From Pandoraea thiooxydans (GTDB taxonomy: Bacteria; Pseudomonadota; Gammaproteobacteria; Burkholderiales; Burkholderiaceae), in the NCBI RefSeq assembly GCF_001931675.1, contig NZ_CP014839.1:2852001-2916000 (forward strand): a stretch of 64,000 nucleotides of DNA, written 5' to 3'. Below, in pieces: positions 40,711 to 50,094 of the stretch; the stretch's first letter is position 1, and every line of letters begins with the position of its first letter. The position numbers and the translations under genes are program-made. The notes under the pieces were generated by a model, which was not told where the DNA came from, searched no databases, and was given only the letters and a program-made list of their open reading frames with translations.

Positions 40711-41445
40711 TCAGGGCGCCCCCTGCGCCAGCGCTTCGTCGGGGCTCGCCTGCACGGCAGGCGGCACCGGAAAATGGATGCCGGCGCGCTGCGCCGCCCT
40801 GACGATATGGTATTCCATCGCCCGCCCGGCAGCGGCCGCGTCACGACGCTGCAGCGCCGCCAGGATTTCCACATGCTCCTGATAAGTCGATAGAACCAGT
40901 TCCCGCTGATAGAACGGCAGGCGCTGGCTTTCCATGACGATTTCGGTGCTGCCGCGCAGAATGTCGGCAATCGCCCCGTTGCCCGCCATGCCCACGATGC
41001 GCAGATGAAACGCAAAATCCAGTTGCGCGGCCTCGTCGAAGCGCCCCTCGCTCAGCGCGGTGCGCATCGAATCGACGTTATCGGCCAGCCACGCGATTTC
41101 ATCGGCACTCGAGGCCAGCGCCGCCAGACGGGTCGCAAACCCCTCGAGCGCGTAGCGCAGCTGATAGGTATCGGCCAGCGAGATCTGGTCGGCAAAACGC
41201 CACGCCACGCCGGTGCGTTCGGACAGATCGCTGACATACACCCCCTTGCCCGGCCGGATCGCCACCATCCCCAACGCCTCGAGCGTCGACAAAGCCTCGC
41301 GCAATGACGCCCGGCTGATCTCAAGCTCCTCGGCCAATTGGCGCTGCGACGGCAGCATTGCCCCAGCCGGATAGACCTGCCGCTCGATCCGCTCCCGGAT
41401 CGTCGCAACCGCCGCATCGGTCACCGCGTGCGAATTTGTCTTCAT
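40711..41445 (-). CDS. FadR-subfamily GntR transcriptional regulator
   Basis: The 244-residue regulator has an N-terminal winged helix (YPAGAMLPSQRQLAEELEISRASLREALSTLEALGMV) and an all-helical FCD ligand-binding domain (about 90-220) with Asp and His positions typical of metal-dependent FCD domains (DFAFHLRIVGMAGN, MEYHIVRAA). It is divergent from dctA-alc-allA. A GGT-ctg-ACC dyad typical of FadR-type operators lies between them, so it probably controls this operon in response to a purine-degradation or dicarboxylate metabolite. Confidence 0.88.
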   Translation of the reverse strand: MKTNSHAVTDAAVATIRERIERQVYPAGAMLPSQRQLAEELEISRASLREALSTLEALGMVAIRPGKGVYVSDLSERTGVAWRFADQISLADTYQLRYALEGFATRLAALASSADEIAWLADNVDSMRTALSEGRFDEAAQLDFAFHLRIVGMAGNGAIADILRGSTEIVMESQRLPFYQRELVLSTYQEHVEILAALQRRDAAAAGRAMEYHIVRAAQRAGIHFPVPPAVQASPDEALAQGAP

Positions 41446-41582
41446 TCAAGCATCACCTGTCGTTGAGCACCCGTGTCTATGCCGGGCGCTATCACGCCAT
41501 TGTACGACGCGCACGGCGGCCTATCACCCGGCTTCGTGCTGCGCGCCGCTCCGGCCTAGGGATATCCCGGGGCAAGAAGTTC

Positions 41583-41611
41583 TTGACCGTCGCATATCGA
41601 ATTACTAATAT
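41583..41611 (+). promoter_or_regulatory. Sigma-70 promoter of dctA-alc-allA
   Basis: TTGACC (41583-41588) and TAATAT (41606-41611) are separated by 17 bases. Transcription would begin near 41618, at the edge of the putative operator. Confidence 0.7.
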
Positions 41612-41618
41612 CCACCAT

Positions 41619-41649
41619 AACACAACTGGTCTGACCGGTATGATGTGTT
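41619..41649. promoter_or_regulatory. Putative FadR/GntR operator upstream of dctA
   Basis: ACTGGT-CTG-ACCGGT (41625-41639) has the GGT-N3-ACC core typical of FadR-subfamily sites. It is framed by AACACA (41619-41624) and TGTGTT (41644-41649). Its position just downstream of the predicted start point suits repression by the divergent GntR regulator. Confidence 0.65.
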
Positions 41650-41681
41650 AACCGTACAATGAAAACCGTTGGAGACAAGCC

Positions 41682-43013
41682 ATGCCCCGCTTCCTCAATT
41701 CCCTGTTCGGCCGTGTCGTGATCGCTTTGGCGATCGGCATCGGGCTGGGCGTATTCTTCCCGCATCTCGCCGAAAGCCTGCGCCCGTTCGGCGATGGATT
41801 CCTCAAGCTGATCAAAATGGTGATCGCGCCGATCGTGTTCTGCGTGGTCGTCAGCGGCATCGCCAGTGCCGGCGACTTGAAAAAAGTCGGCCGGGTCGGC
41901 GCCAAGGCTGTGATCTACTTCGAGATCGTCACGACCTTCGCGCTGCTGATCGGCGCCTGCCTGGCTTATCTGATCAAGCCGGGCATGGGCATGAACATCG
42001 ACGTCCATTCGCTCGATCCATCGGCGCTCGCCACCTACACGGAGCACGCCAAGAGCCTTAAAGACGCCGCCGCGTTTATCCTGAAAATCATCCCCAATAC
42101 GGTATTCGGCGCCTTCGCCAACGGCGACATTCTCCAGGTGCTGGTGTTCTCCGTGCTGTTCGGTTCGGCGCTCTCGCTGCTGGGCGAAAAAGGCAAACCG
42201 GTGGCCAGCCTGATCGACCAGCTCGCGCAGGTGTTCTTTCGCGTCATGGGCTTCATCATCAAACTGGCACCGCTCGGGGTGTTGGGCGCGGTAGCCTTCA
42301 CCACCGGCAAATACGGCGCCTCGTCGCTCGAACAACTCGGCTTGCTGGTACTGGTTTTCTATGCGAGCTGCGTGGTATTCGTCACCGTCGTGCTGGGCCT
42401 GATCATGCGCCTGGCGGGCTTCAACATCTTCAAGTTCATCCGGTACTTCCGCGAAGAGTTGATGATCGTGCTCGGCACCGCTTCCTCCGATGCCGTCCTG
42501 CCGCAGGTCATGCGCAAACTCGAATGGCTCGGCATCAAGGATTCGACCGTCGGCCTGGTCATTCCGACCGGTTACTCTTTCAACCTCGACGGATTCTCCA
42601 TCTATCTGACGCTGGCGGTCATTTTCATTGCCCAAGCCACCAACACGCCGCTGTCGATGCATGACCTCATCCTGGTCATCCTCGTCTCCTTGCTGACCTC
42701 CAAGGGTGCCCACGGCATACCGGGTTCGGCGATCGTGATTCTGGCGGCAACGCTGACCGCAATTCCCGCCATCCCGTTGCTCGGGCTGGTGCTGATTCTG
42801 CCGGTCGACTGGTTTGCCGGCATTGCGCGCGCGCTGACCAACATGATCGGCAATTGCGTAGCCACCGTGGTGATCTCCTCGTGGGAAAAGGATATCGACC
42901 GGGCCCGCGCACATCGCGTCCTCAACGGCGAGCTGGCCTATGAGCCGGCCGCCCCCGCCGTGCCGGCCAGCCCGGCGGTGCCGGCGCCGCATCTGACGAA
43001 AAATGTTGTCTGA
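41682..43013 (+). CDS. dctA: DctA-family dicarboxylate:cation symporter
   Basis: The 443-residue membrane protein is a DAACS-family symporter: [34 protein letters not shown] near the start, [17 protein letters not shown] as the serine-rich re-entrant loop near 265, [26 protein letters not shown] and a [19 protein letters not shown] hairpin. It imports C4-dicarboxylates with cations across the inner membrane. A GGAGA site precedes the ATG. Being first in an operon with allantoicase and ureidoglycolate lyase, it may bring in allantoate or a related dicarboxylate-like compound, although this is inference. Confidence 0.92.
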   Translation: MPRFLNSLFGRVVIALAIGIGLGVFFPHLAESLRPFGDGFLKLIKMVIAPIVFCVVVSGIASAGDLKKVGRVGAKAVIYFEIVTTFALLIGACLAYLIKPGMGMNIDVHSLDPSALATYTEHAKSLKDAAAFILKIIPNTVFGAFANGDILQVLVFSVLFGSALSLLGEKGKPVASLIDQLAQVFFRVMGFIIKLAPLGVLGAVAFTTGKYGASSLEQLGLLVLVFYASCVVFVTVVLGLIMRLAGFNIFKFIRYFREELMIVLGTASSDAVLPQVMRKLEWLGIKDSTVGLVIPTGYSFNLDGFSIYLTLAVIFIAQATNTPLSMHDLILVILVSLLTSKGAHGIPGSAIVILAATLTAIPAIPLLGLVLILPVDWFAGIARALTNMIGNCVATVVISSWEKDIDRARAHRVLNGELAYEPAAPAVPASPAVPAPHLTKNVV

Positions 43014-43045
43014 CGTCAAACTCAACCCGTACCAAGGACTCACTC

Positions 43046-44071
43046 ATGGCAGTTGTCACCCTCGACCCGAACGCACCGGAGTATGTGCGCCGCTACGTGA
43101 ACCTGGCCGATCCGCGGCTGGGCGCGCAGGCCCTGTTTGCCACCGACGAATTCTTCGCGGCCAAGGAGCGCATGCTCAACCCCGAGCCGGCGGTGTTCAT
43201 TGTCGGCAAATACGACGAGAACGGTAAATGGATGGACGGCTGGGAGACGCGCCGCAAGCGCACCACCGGCTACGACTGGTGCATCGTCAAGCTCGCGCGC
43301 GCGGGCGTGCTGCACGGGGTGGATCTGGACACCAGCCACTTCACCGGCAACTTTCCGCCGGCGGCCTCGCTCGACGCCTGCTACTGCCCGTCGGGCGCGC
43401 CCGACGAGCGCACCGAGTGGCACGAGATCCTGCCCTCGGTGAGCCTGCAGGGCAACAGCCACCACTATCACGCGCTGGCCGGCGAACGGGCCTACACCCA
43501 CGTGCGGGTCAACCTGTACCCGGACGGCGGGCTCGCGCGGCTGCGCCTGTACGGGCTGCCGCAGTGCGACTGGGCCGCGCGCGGGGCCGACGAGCTGATC
43601 GACCTGATCGCCATGGAGAATGGCGGCACCGTGGTGGGGGTCAACAACCAGCACTTCGGGCTGGCCTCGAACCTGCTGATGCCGGGCCGGGGCGTGAACA
43701 TGGGCGACGGCTGGGAGACGCGGCGGCGCCGCGAGCCGGGCAACGACTGGTGCATCATCGCGCTGGCGCACCCGGGCGAGATCGAGAAGATCGAAGTGGA
43801 CACGGCGCACTTCAAGGGCAACTACCCGGACCGCTGCTCGGTGCAGGCCGCGTACGTCACCGGCGGCACGGCCGAGTCGCTGGTCACGCAGTCGATGTTC
43901 TGGCCGGTGCTGCTGCCCGAGCAGAAGCTGGCGATGGACAAGCAGCACGGCTTTGCCGAGCAGATTGCGCGGCTCGGGCCGATCACCCACATTCGCTTCA
44001 ACATCGTGCCCGACGGCGGGGTCTCGCGGCTGCGGCTGTGGGGCCGGCTCGCGCGCGGCGCCAAGGCGTGA
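43046..44071 (+). CDS. alc: Allantoicase
   Basis: The 341-residue enzyme hydrolyses allantoate to ureidoglycolate and urea. It shows the two tandem jelly-roll repeats of the family: [10 protein letters not shown]...[14 protein letters not shown] near residues 60-110 and [11 protein letters not shown]...[14 protein letters not shown] near 225-270. Both repeats end in an arginine-rich RLRL strand. Codons here favour G/C endings even more than the neighbours. It lies 32 bases after dctA and its TGA is ten bases before the allA ATG. Confidence 0.95.
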   Translation: MAVVTLDPNAPEYVRRYVNLADPRLGAQALFATDEFFAAKERMLNPEPAVFIVGKYDENGKWMDGWETRRKRTTGYDWCIVKLARAGVLHGVDLDTSHFTGNFPPAASLDACYCPSGAPDERTEWHEILPSVSLQGNSHHYHALAGERAYTHVRVNLYPDGGLARLRLYGLPQCDWAARGADELIDLIAMENGGTVVGVNNQHFGLASNLLMPGRGVNMGDGWETRRRREPGNDWCIIALAHPGEIEKIEVDTAHFKGNYPDRCSVQAAYVTGGTAESLVTQSMFWPVLLPEQKLAMDKQHGFAEQIARLGPITHIRFNIVPDGGVSRLRLWGRLARGAKA

Positions 44072-44081
44072 GGAGCCGGGC

Positions 44082-44612
44082 ATGAACGAGTTGAGGATCG
44101 AGCGCCTGACGCGCGAAGCGTTCGCCCCGTTTGGCGACGTGATCGAGCTGGCCGGTGCGCGCCACTACCCGATCAATGGCGGCAACACCGAGCGCTATCA
44201 CGATCTGGCCAAGGTGGAGGTGGGTCGCGGGCATGCGCTGCTGAACCTGTTCCGGGGCCAGCCGCGGCCCCTGCCGTTCGAGGTGAAGATGCTCGAGCGC
44301 CATCCGCTGGGCAGCCAGGCGTTCGTGCCGCTGGCCGACACGCCGTACCTGGTGGTGGTGGCGCCGGCCGGCGAGCTGGACGTGCGCGGCATGCGCGCGT
44401 TCGTCACGAGCGGCTGGCAAGGGGTGAACTACGCCGCCGGGGTGTGGCACCATCCGCTGCTGGCGCTGCGCCGGGTGAGCGACTTCATCGTGGTCGATCG
44501 CGGCGGCGAGGGCGCCAACTGCGACGAGCAGGATCTGCCGCAAACCTGGTGGCTCACCGAGGCCGCGCTCGAGCGCGCGCTGGCCCCGGAGGAAAGCCTG
44601 GCTCTGTGCTGA
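44082..44612 (+). CDS. allA: Ureidoglycolate lyase
   Basis: The 176-residue cupin-like enzyme splits ureidoglycolate into glyoxylate and urea. Family landmarks are [14 protein letters not shown] at the start, [48 protein letters not shown] and [16 protein letters not shown] with the active-site His region. The ATG at 44082 follows GAGGAG, which overlaps the end of alc, so the two are translationally linked. The longer in-frame reading inside alc is not used. Confidence 0.95.
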   Translation: MNELRIERLTREAFAPFGDVIELAGARHYPINGGNTERYHDLAKVEVGRGHALLNLFRGQPRPLPFEVKMLERHPLGSQAFVPLADTPYLVVVAPAGELDVRGMRAFVTSGWQGVNYAAGVWHHPLLALRRVSDFIVVDRGGEGANCDEQDLPQTWWLTEAALERALAPEESLALC

Positions 44613-44627
44613 GCCACGCGCCGGGAG

Positions 44628-45053
44628 TCACACCGGCGTCACAGGCGTCTCGGACGGCACGACCGCCGTTACTTCGATTTCAACCTTGGCCCGATCCTCG
44701 ACCAGCTCGGCCACCTCGAAAGCCGTCATGGCCGGAAAATGGCGGCCAATCACAGCCCGGTAGTGCTCCCCGATCACCGGATACGCATCCACATACTCCC
44801 GCTTGTTCGTCACGTACCAGGTCATGCGCACGATATGCGACGGCCGCGCCCCGCCCTCGGCCAGCACCGCCACGATGTTCTCCAGCGTCTGCCTGACCTG
44901 CTGGCCGAAATCGTCGCTTTCAAACTGCTGCTCGGCGTTCCAACCGATCTGGCCGCCCACGAAAATCATCCGACTGCCGGGCGCCATCTCGCACATCACG
45001 CCGTTGGCGTAGCCACGGGGTTTTGCCCAGGTGGGCGGTTGCAGCATTTGCAT
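44628..45053 (-). CDS. RidA-family protein in the anthranilate operon
   Basis: The 141-residue protein has the RidA/YjgF fold pattern: MIFVGGQIGWNAEQQF, QVRQTLENIVAVLAEGGA, HIVRMTWYVTNKREYVDAY and AMTAFEVAELVEDRAKVEIEVTAVV. The arginine that in RidA itself holds the imine substrate (in a PAR motif) is replaced by Met109 (PAMTAF), so it belongs to another Rid subgroup. A GGAG ribosome site overlaps the thioesterase stop region four bases upstream. As the last gene of the 2-aminobenzoyl-CoA operon it may help hydrolyse an enamine or imine intermediate; this is inference. Confidence 0.85.
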   Translation of the reverse strand: MQMLQPPTWAKPRGYANGVMCEMAPGSRMIFVGGQIGWNAEQQFESDDFGQQVRQTLENIVAVLAEGGARPSHIVRMTWYVTNKREYVDAYPVIGEHYRAVIGRHFPAMTAFEVAELVEDRAKVEIEVTAVVPSETPVTPV

Positions 45054-45057
45054 CGAC

Positions 45058-45498
45058 TTACTCCACATCAAAAGAATCGTTATCGACCAGATAGCCGCCA
45101 AGCGCGGCGCGCATTTCCTCCGGCCAGGGCACCGCGCGGGCGCTCCGCAAATCCATCAGCACGATCACCAATTCGGCCTGCACACGCACGTTGCCGTCGC
45201 TGCCGGCAAAGCGGATCGCCAGGGTGGCTGAACTGTTGCCCAGCCGTTCGACCGCCACGCTGCACTCGAGCACGTCACCCAGCCGGCTTGGCGCGGCAAA
45301 CCGGCATTGCACGTTGACCGTCGGAATGCCCTTGCCGAGCTCGTCGTGCAGCTCGGCAAACGACACCCCAATACCATCGGCAAACCAGTCCTCGACCAGG
45401 TCGTTCATCAGTTCGAAATAACGCGGGTAAAACACGATCCCGGCCGGATCGCAGTGCCGAAAGCGGATGGTGATCGGCCTGACAAAAGGTTGTCCCAT
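45058..45498 (-). CDS. 4-hydroxybenzoyl-CoA thioesterase-type acyl-CoA thioesterase
   Basis: The 146-residue hotdog-fold protein has the 4HBT signature IRFRHCDPAGIVFYPRYFE with the catalytic Asp, followed by LMNDLVEDWF. It would hydrolyse an aryl- or acyl-CoA in the cytoplasm, releasing stalled intermediates or an end product of the pathway. It lies 11 bases after the CoA ligase and four bases before the RidA gene, so it is clearly in the operon. Confidence 0.9.
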   Translation of the reverse strand: MGQPFVRPITIRFRHCDPAGIVFYPRYFELMNDLVEDWFADGIGVSFAELHDELGKGIPTVNVQCRFAAPSRLGDVLECSVAVERLGNSSATLAIRFAGSDGNVRVQAELVIVLMDLRSARAVPWPEEMRAALGGYLVDNDSFDVE

Positions 45499-45509
45499 CT
45501 TGCTGTCCC

Positions 45510-47147
45510 TTAGTTCTGGCGTAATTTGAAACGCTGCAGCTTGCCCGTCTCGGTGCGCGGCAGCGCATCCATGAACTGAATCGCGCGCGGATATTTATAG
45601 GGCGCGATGGTCGCCTTGACGAACGCCTGCAACGCCTGCGTCATCGCCTCGTCACGCGCATACCCCGGCTTGAGCACGACGTAAGCCTTGACGATCTGCC
45701 CGCGCGCGTCGTCGGGCACGCCGATCACGCCGCATTCGGCGACCGCCTCGTGCCGCAGCAGCGCGGCCTCGACTTCCGGTCCGGCGATGTTGTAGCCGGC
45801 CGAGACGATCATGTCGTCGGAGCGCGCCTGATACGCGTAATACCCGTCTTCGTCGGCAATGAAGGTATCGCCCGGCAGATTCCAGCCTTGCTTGACATAG
45901 TTCTTCTGGCGTTCGTCTGCCAGGTAGCGGCACCCGGTCGGCCCCTTGATGGCAAGCTTGCCGACCTGGCCCGGCGGCAGAGGGTTCATCTCGTCGTCGA
46001 CGATCTGCGCGATGTAACCCGGCACCACTTTGCCGATCGTGCCCGGCCGGACGTCGGCCCCGGCGCTGGAGATGAAGATGTGGATCATTTCGGTGCCGCC
46101 GATGCCGTCGATCATCTCGATACCGGTGGCCTGCTTCCAGAGCTGGCGAGTCGCATCGGGCAGCGCCTCGCCGGCCGACACGCTTTTCTTCAGGCTGGCG
46201 ATGTCGTGGCTCGCCACCAGTGGCGCCATCTGGCGGTAGAACGTGGGCGCGGTAAAAACAATCGTCGCGCGGAAGTCCTCGATCGTCTGCAGCAAGGTTT
46301 CAGGAGTCAGCTTTTCCATCAGCACCGTCGAGGCGCCGACCCGCAGCGGAAAGGTCAGCAGCCCGCCAGTGCCGAACGTAAACGCCAGCGGCGGCGTGCC
46401 GCAGAAAATATCCTGCGGGCCCGGCTTCAAAACATGGCGAGGAAACAGATCGCACATTGCCAGCACGTCGCGATGAAAATGCATGGTGCCCTTGGGCTGG
46501 CCTGTCGTGCCGCTGGTGAAGGCAATCAGGCACACGTCGTCGTCGGCCGTATCGCACGCCGTGAAAGTCTCCGGCTTGCCCGTCAGCCGGGCGTCCAGCG
46601 AGCCCGGCGAGCCATCGTTGAAATACAGCACCTGCGCCAGGTCGGCACAGTGGTGTTCATGCCCCTCGGTACGGCAGAATTCCATCTCGTCCTTCAGACG
46701 CACGTCGCACAACGCCGCGGTAATTTCCGCCTTGTCGATCATCTGCTTGAGTTCTTTGGCGCGCAGCAACGGCATGGTCGGCACGGCCACCAGCCCGGCC
46801 TTGATGATCGCCAGCCAGCAGGCCGCCATCATCAGATTATTGGGTCCGCGCAACAGCACCCGGTTGCCCGGCACCAGCTGCAGGTCATCGATCAGGACAT
46901 GAGCAATGCGATCGACCAGCACGCGCAATTCGCGATAGGTCGTGGTCACTGGCCGGCCTTCGTGCACGCTATGGATCGCGGGCCGCTCGGCATGCCCCGC
47001 CGCCACCATCCTGTCGAGCAACTCGACCACGCAATTCAGGCGCGCCGGATACGTCACGTCCGGGTTGTCCAGCAGGAACTCCGGCCACTGATCGGCGGGC
47101 GGCAGGTGGTCCCGCGCATAAGTGTCGAGATGTCCGGTGCGGTGCAT
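45510..47147 (-). CDS. abmG: 2-aminobenzoate-CoA ligase
   Basis: The 545-residue adenylate-forming ligase has the P-loop-like FTSGTTGQPKGTMHFHRD near residue 215, motif GIGGTEMIHIF near 350 that is characteristic of benzoate/2-aminobenzoate ligases, the hinge YQARSDDMIVSAGYNIAGPEVE near 440 and the catalytic Lys in PRTETGKLQRFKL at the end. It activates anthranilate to 2-aminobenzoyl-CoA using ATP and CoA. The exact aromatic substrate is inferred from the adjacent monooxygenase/reductase fusion. Confidence 0.9.
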   Translation of the reverse strand: MHRTGHLDTYARDHLPPADQWPEFLLDNPDVTYPARLNCVVELLDRMVAAGHAERPAIHSVHEGRPVTTTYRELRVLVDRIAHVLIDDLQLVPGNRVLLRGPNNLMMAACWLAIIKAGLVAVPTMPLLRAKELKQMIDKAEITAALCDVRLKDEMEFCRTEGHEHHCADLAQVLYFNDGSPGSLDARLTGKPETFTACDTADDDVCLIAFTSGTTGQPKGTMHFHRDVLAMCDLFPRHVLKPGPQDIFCGTPPLAFTFGTGGLLTFPLRVGASTVLMEKLTPETLLQTIEDFRATIVFTAPTFYRQMAPLVASHDIASLKKSVSAGEALPDATRQLWKQATGIEMIDGIGGTEMIHIFISSAGADVRPGTIGKVVPGYIAQIVDDEMNPLPPGQVGKLAIKGPTGCRYLADERQKNYVKQGWNLPGDTFIADEDGYYAYQARSDDMIVSAGYNIAGPEVEAALLRHEAVAECGVIGVPDDARGQIVKAYVVLKPGYARDEAMTQALQAFVKATIAPYKYPRAIQFMDALPRTETGKLQRFKLRQN

Positions 47148-47213
47148 ATCAATCTCCTTGATCGGTTGGCAGCTTTCTCGGGAGCTGTTTAACGTGAGGC
47201 GCCCGGGGCGCCC

Positions 47214-48374
47214 TCAGGCATCCTTGAGCAATTCGCGGGCAATGATGAGTTTCTGTACCTCGGTCGCGCCTTCGTAGATGCGCAGCGCGCGGATTTCCCG
47301 GTACAGCCGCTCGACCACGTTGCCGCGCATCACCCCGGCGCCGCCAAACATCTGCAGTGCGCGGTCGATCACGCGTTGCGCCTCCTCGGTGGCGAACATC
47401 TTGGCCATCGCCGCCTCGCGCGTGGTGCGTTGGCCTTTCACGTCGCGCAGCCAGGCGGCCCGATAGGTCAGCAACGCGGCGCCGTCCACGGCCGTCGCCA
47501 TCTCGCCGAGCGCCGCCTGCGTCAATTGGAAATCCGCCAGGGTGTGCCCGAACATCTCGCGCGACTTCGCGCGCGCGACGCCCTCATCGAGGGCTCGCCG
47601 CGCAAAACCAAGCGCGGCCGCCGCCACCGACGCGCGAAAGATATCCAGCGTCATCATCGCCAGCTTGAAACCCTGCCCTGGCTCGCCCAGCAGGCAATCG
47701 GCCGGCACCCGGCAATCGGCAAAGCGCAACCGCGCCAGCGGATGGGGCGCGCATACGTCGATGCGCTCGGCAACGCTCAACCCAGGCGTATTCGCATCGA
47801 CCACGAACGCCGAAATGCCGCGTGCGCCCGGCGCTTCGCCGGTACGGGCGAAAACGCAATAGAAATCGGCAATCCCGCCGTTGGAAATCCATGTCTTCTC
47901 GCCGTTGAGCACAAAGTGCTCGCCATCGCGCACCGCGGTGCATTGCATCGCCGCCACATCGGAGCCCGCCTCGGGTTCCGACAGTGCGAACGCGGCAATC
48001 GCCTCGCCGCGCGCCACCCGAGGCAGATACCGGGATTGGACTGCTGGGCGGCCGGCCAGGGTAATCGCGCCGCTGCCCAGGCCCTGCATCGCAAAGGCGA
48101 AGTCGGCCAGTCCGTCGTGCCGTGCCAGCGTCTCGCGAGCCAGGCACAGCGAACGCGAGTCGAGCTGCTCGAGCGCGCCGCCGTGCGCGGCCGGCACGCA
48201 GTATTTCAGCCAGCCCGCCGCACCCAATTGACGCACCAGCGCCACGCAGGCCGCATCGGTGTCGCCGTCGTGATCGACGTGCAACTCGCGTGCGCACCAA
48301 TCGTCCAGCGCTACGGCCATGGCGCGGTGCGAATCATCGAGAAACGGCCAATCGAGAAACTGCGTATCGCTCAT
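47214..48374 (-). CDS. Acyl-CoA dehydrogenase of the anthranilate pathway
   Basis: The 386-residue flavoprotein has [16 protein letters not shown] near residue 130 (FAD contact), [17 protein letters not shown], a [20 protein letters not shown] helix and [43 protein letters not shown] with a Glu in the usual catalytic place. It should oxidise a ring-reduced or ring-opened CoA intermediate. It starts 21 bases after the enoyl-CoA hydratase gene and ends 66 bases before the ligase gene. Confidence 0.9.
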   Translation of the reverse strand: MSDTQFLDWPFLDDSHRAMAVALDDWCARELHVDHDGDTDAACVALVRQLGAAGWLKYCVPAAHGGALEQLDSRSLCLARETLARHDGLADFAFAMQGLGSGAITLAGRPAVQSRYLPRVARGEAIAAFALSEPEAGSDVAAMQCTAVRDGEHFVLNGEKTWISNGGIADFYCVFARTGEAPGARGISAFVVDANTPGLSVAERIDVCAPHPLARLRFADCRVPADCLLGEPGQGFKLAMMTLDIFRASVAAAALGFARRALDEGVARAKSREMFGHTLADFQLTQAALGEMATAVDGAALLTYRAAWLRDVKGQRTTREAAMAKMFATEEAQRVIDRALQMFGGAGVMRGNVVERLYREIRALRIYEGATEVQKLIIARELLKDA

Positions 48375-48395
48375 CGTCTGGATCTCCTCGCCGCC

Positions 48396-49259
48396 TCAAT
48401 CGCCCTGGAATACCGGTTTTTGCTTCGCCACGAAAGCTTCGTAGGCACGCCGGAAATCCTCGGTCTGCATGCAGATGGCCTGCGCCTGCGCTTCGGCTTC
48501 GATCGCCTCGTCGACACCCATCGCCCATTCCTGGTGCAGCAGTTTCTTGGTCACGCCATGCGCGAAGGTCGGCCCGGCCGCCAGTTGCGCGGCCAACGCC
48601 TGGGCTTGCGCGAGAACCTGGTCGCCAGCGTGCAAGGCGTTGAAGAAGCCCCACTGCAAGCCCTCCTCGGCGCTCATCGAGCGCCCCGTGTAGAGCAGCT
48701 CGCTCGCGCGGCCCTGCCCGATCATGCGCGGCAGCAAGGTGCAGGCGCCCATGTCGGCACCAGCCAGACCCACACGGGTAAACAAAAAGGCGGTCTTGGC
48801 CTGCGGCGTGCCCAGCCGCATGTCCGAGGCCAGCGCAATCATCGCGCCGGCACCTGCGCAAATACCGTCGACCGCGCTGACGATCGGCTGGGGGCATGCG
48901 CGCATCGCCTTGACCAGGTCGCCGGTCATGCGCGTGAATTCGAGCAGTTCCGGCATGCGCATTTGCGTGAGCGGCCCGATGATTTCATGGACATCGCCGC
49001 CCGAACAGAAATTGCCGCCCGCGCCGCTGATCACCACGACCTTGATATCGGTGGCGTAGGTCAAATTGCGAAACAGATCGCGCAGCTCCGCGTAGGAGTC
49101 GAACGTCAGGGGGTTCTTCTTCTCGGGCCGGTTCAGCGTGATGTGCGCAATACTCGGCTTGCCGTTCGCGTCGGCGGCGACCGACCAGAGAAAATGCCTG
49201 GGTTGATAGTCCGCAAACGGACGCTTGTGGTGCGCCATGGTGAGGGCCACATCGCTCAT
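48396..49259 (-). CDS. Enoyl-CoA hydratase-family protein
   Basis: The 287-residue crotonase-fold protein has the [25 protein letters not shown] start, the oxyanion-hole segments [17 protein letters not shown] and [21 protein letters not shown], and [25 protein letters not shown]. It probably hydrates or hydrolytically opens a cyclic CoA intermediate. The ATG at 49259 follows GGAGG; an upstream TTG adds five residues and is less likely. Confidence 0.9.
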   Translation of the reverse strand: MSDVALTMAHHKRPFADYQPRHFLWSVAADANGKPSIAHITLNRPEKKNPLTFDSYAELRDLFRNLTYATDIKVVVISGAGGNFCSGGDVHEIIGPLTQMRMPELLEFTRMTGDLVKAMRACPQPIVSAVDGICAGAGAMIALASDMRLGTPQAKTAFLFTRVGLAGADMGACTLLPRMIGQGRASELLYTGRSMSAEEGLQWGFFNALHAGDQVLAQAQALAAQLAAGPTFAHGVTKKLLHQEWAMGVDEAIEAEAQAQAICMQTEDFRRAYEAFVAKQKPVFQGD

Positions 49260-49287
49260 CGGGAAAGCCTCCAATAAAAATTCGGGA

Positions 49288-50094
49288 TCAGCCGACCATC
49301 ACTTCGCCGCCGGCCACCGCAATCGCCTGCCCGGTGATCGCTTGCGCGCTCGGCAGGCACAGCCATGCCACGGCGTCTGCCACCTCATCGGGCTGCACCA
49401 TGCGGCCCTGCGGATTGCGGCGCGTCAGTTCCTCGCGCGCCTGGGCTTCGCTGCGGCCGGTTTTGGCAACGATGTTGGCGACCGCCTCCTGCACGATGTC
49501 GGTTTCCGTATAGCCCGGACACACCGCATTGACCGTGACGCCGCGCTTGGCGACTTCCAGCGCCAGCGCGCGGGTCAGGCCCACCACGCCGTGCTTGGCC
49601 GCGCAATAGGCCGCGACATAGCCGTAGCCGGTCAGCCCGGCGGTGCTGGCAACGTTGACGATGCGTCCCCAGCCTGCTTCGAGCATCGCCGGCAGGGCCG
49701 CCTGGGTGCAGTGGAACGTGCCGCTGAGGTTGACATCGAGCATGCGCTGCCAGAGCGCCGCCTCGGTTTTCAGAAATGGCGTCGCGGCGGCCTGGCCCGC
49801 ATTATTGATCAGCAGCGATACGGGTCCGAGGGCGGCTTCGGCCTTGGCGAAGGCAGCCCGCACCGTCGATGCGTCGGTCACGTCGGCCGTCACGTAGATG
49901 GCTTCGCCGGTCTCGCGCAGCGCGCGCGCGCCTGCCTCCAATGTGTCGACCGAGCGGCCGAGCAGCGTAATGCGGGCACCATGCGCCTGCAGACGGCGGG
50001 CAATGGCCGCACCGATGCCGCGCCCCCCACCGGTGATCAGGGCATGGCGGCCCGCCAGGGCCGGCGCCGTGCCGGAATTTGTCGATTGGTTCAT
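49288..50094 (-). CDS. Short-chain dehydrogenase of the anthranilate pathway
   Basis: The 268-residue SDR has the cofactor motif [12 protein letters not shown] near residue 21, NNAG in [14 protein letters not shown], catalytic Ser in VNVASTAG, YxxxK in [11 protein letters not shown] and PGYTETDIV. It likely oxidises a 3-hydroxyacyl-CoA with NAD. Its ATG overlaps the stop codon of the monooxygenase/reductase gene as ATGA (50091-50094), showing tight translational coupling. Confidence 0.92.
   Translation of the reverse strand: MNQSTNSGTAPALAGRHALITGGGRGIGAAIARRLQAHGARITLLGRSVDTLEAGARALRETGEAIYVTADVTDASTVRAAFAKAEAALGPVSLLINNAGQAAATPFLKTEAALWQRMLDVNLSGTFHCTQAALPAMLEAGWGRIVNVASTAGLTGYGYVAAYCAAKHGVVGLTRALALEVAKRGVTVNAVCPGYTETDIVQEAVANIVAKTGRSEAQAREELTRRNPQGRMVQPDEVADAVAWLCLPSAQAITGQAIAVAGGEVMVG

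Noticed and set aside
47376-49277. 633-residue open frame antisense to acyl-CoA dehydrogenase and hydratase genes
   Set aside because: Spans two well-supported genes on the other strand and shows no motif.
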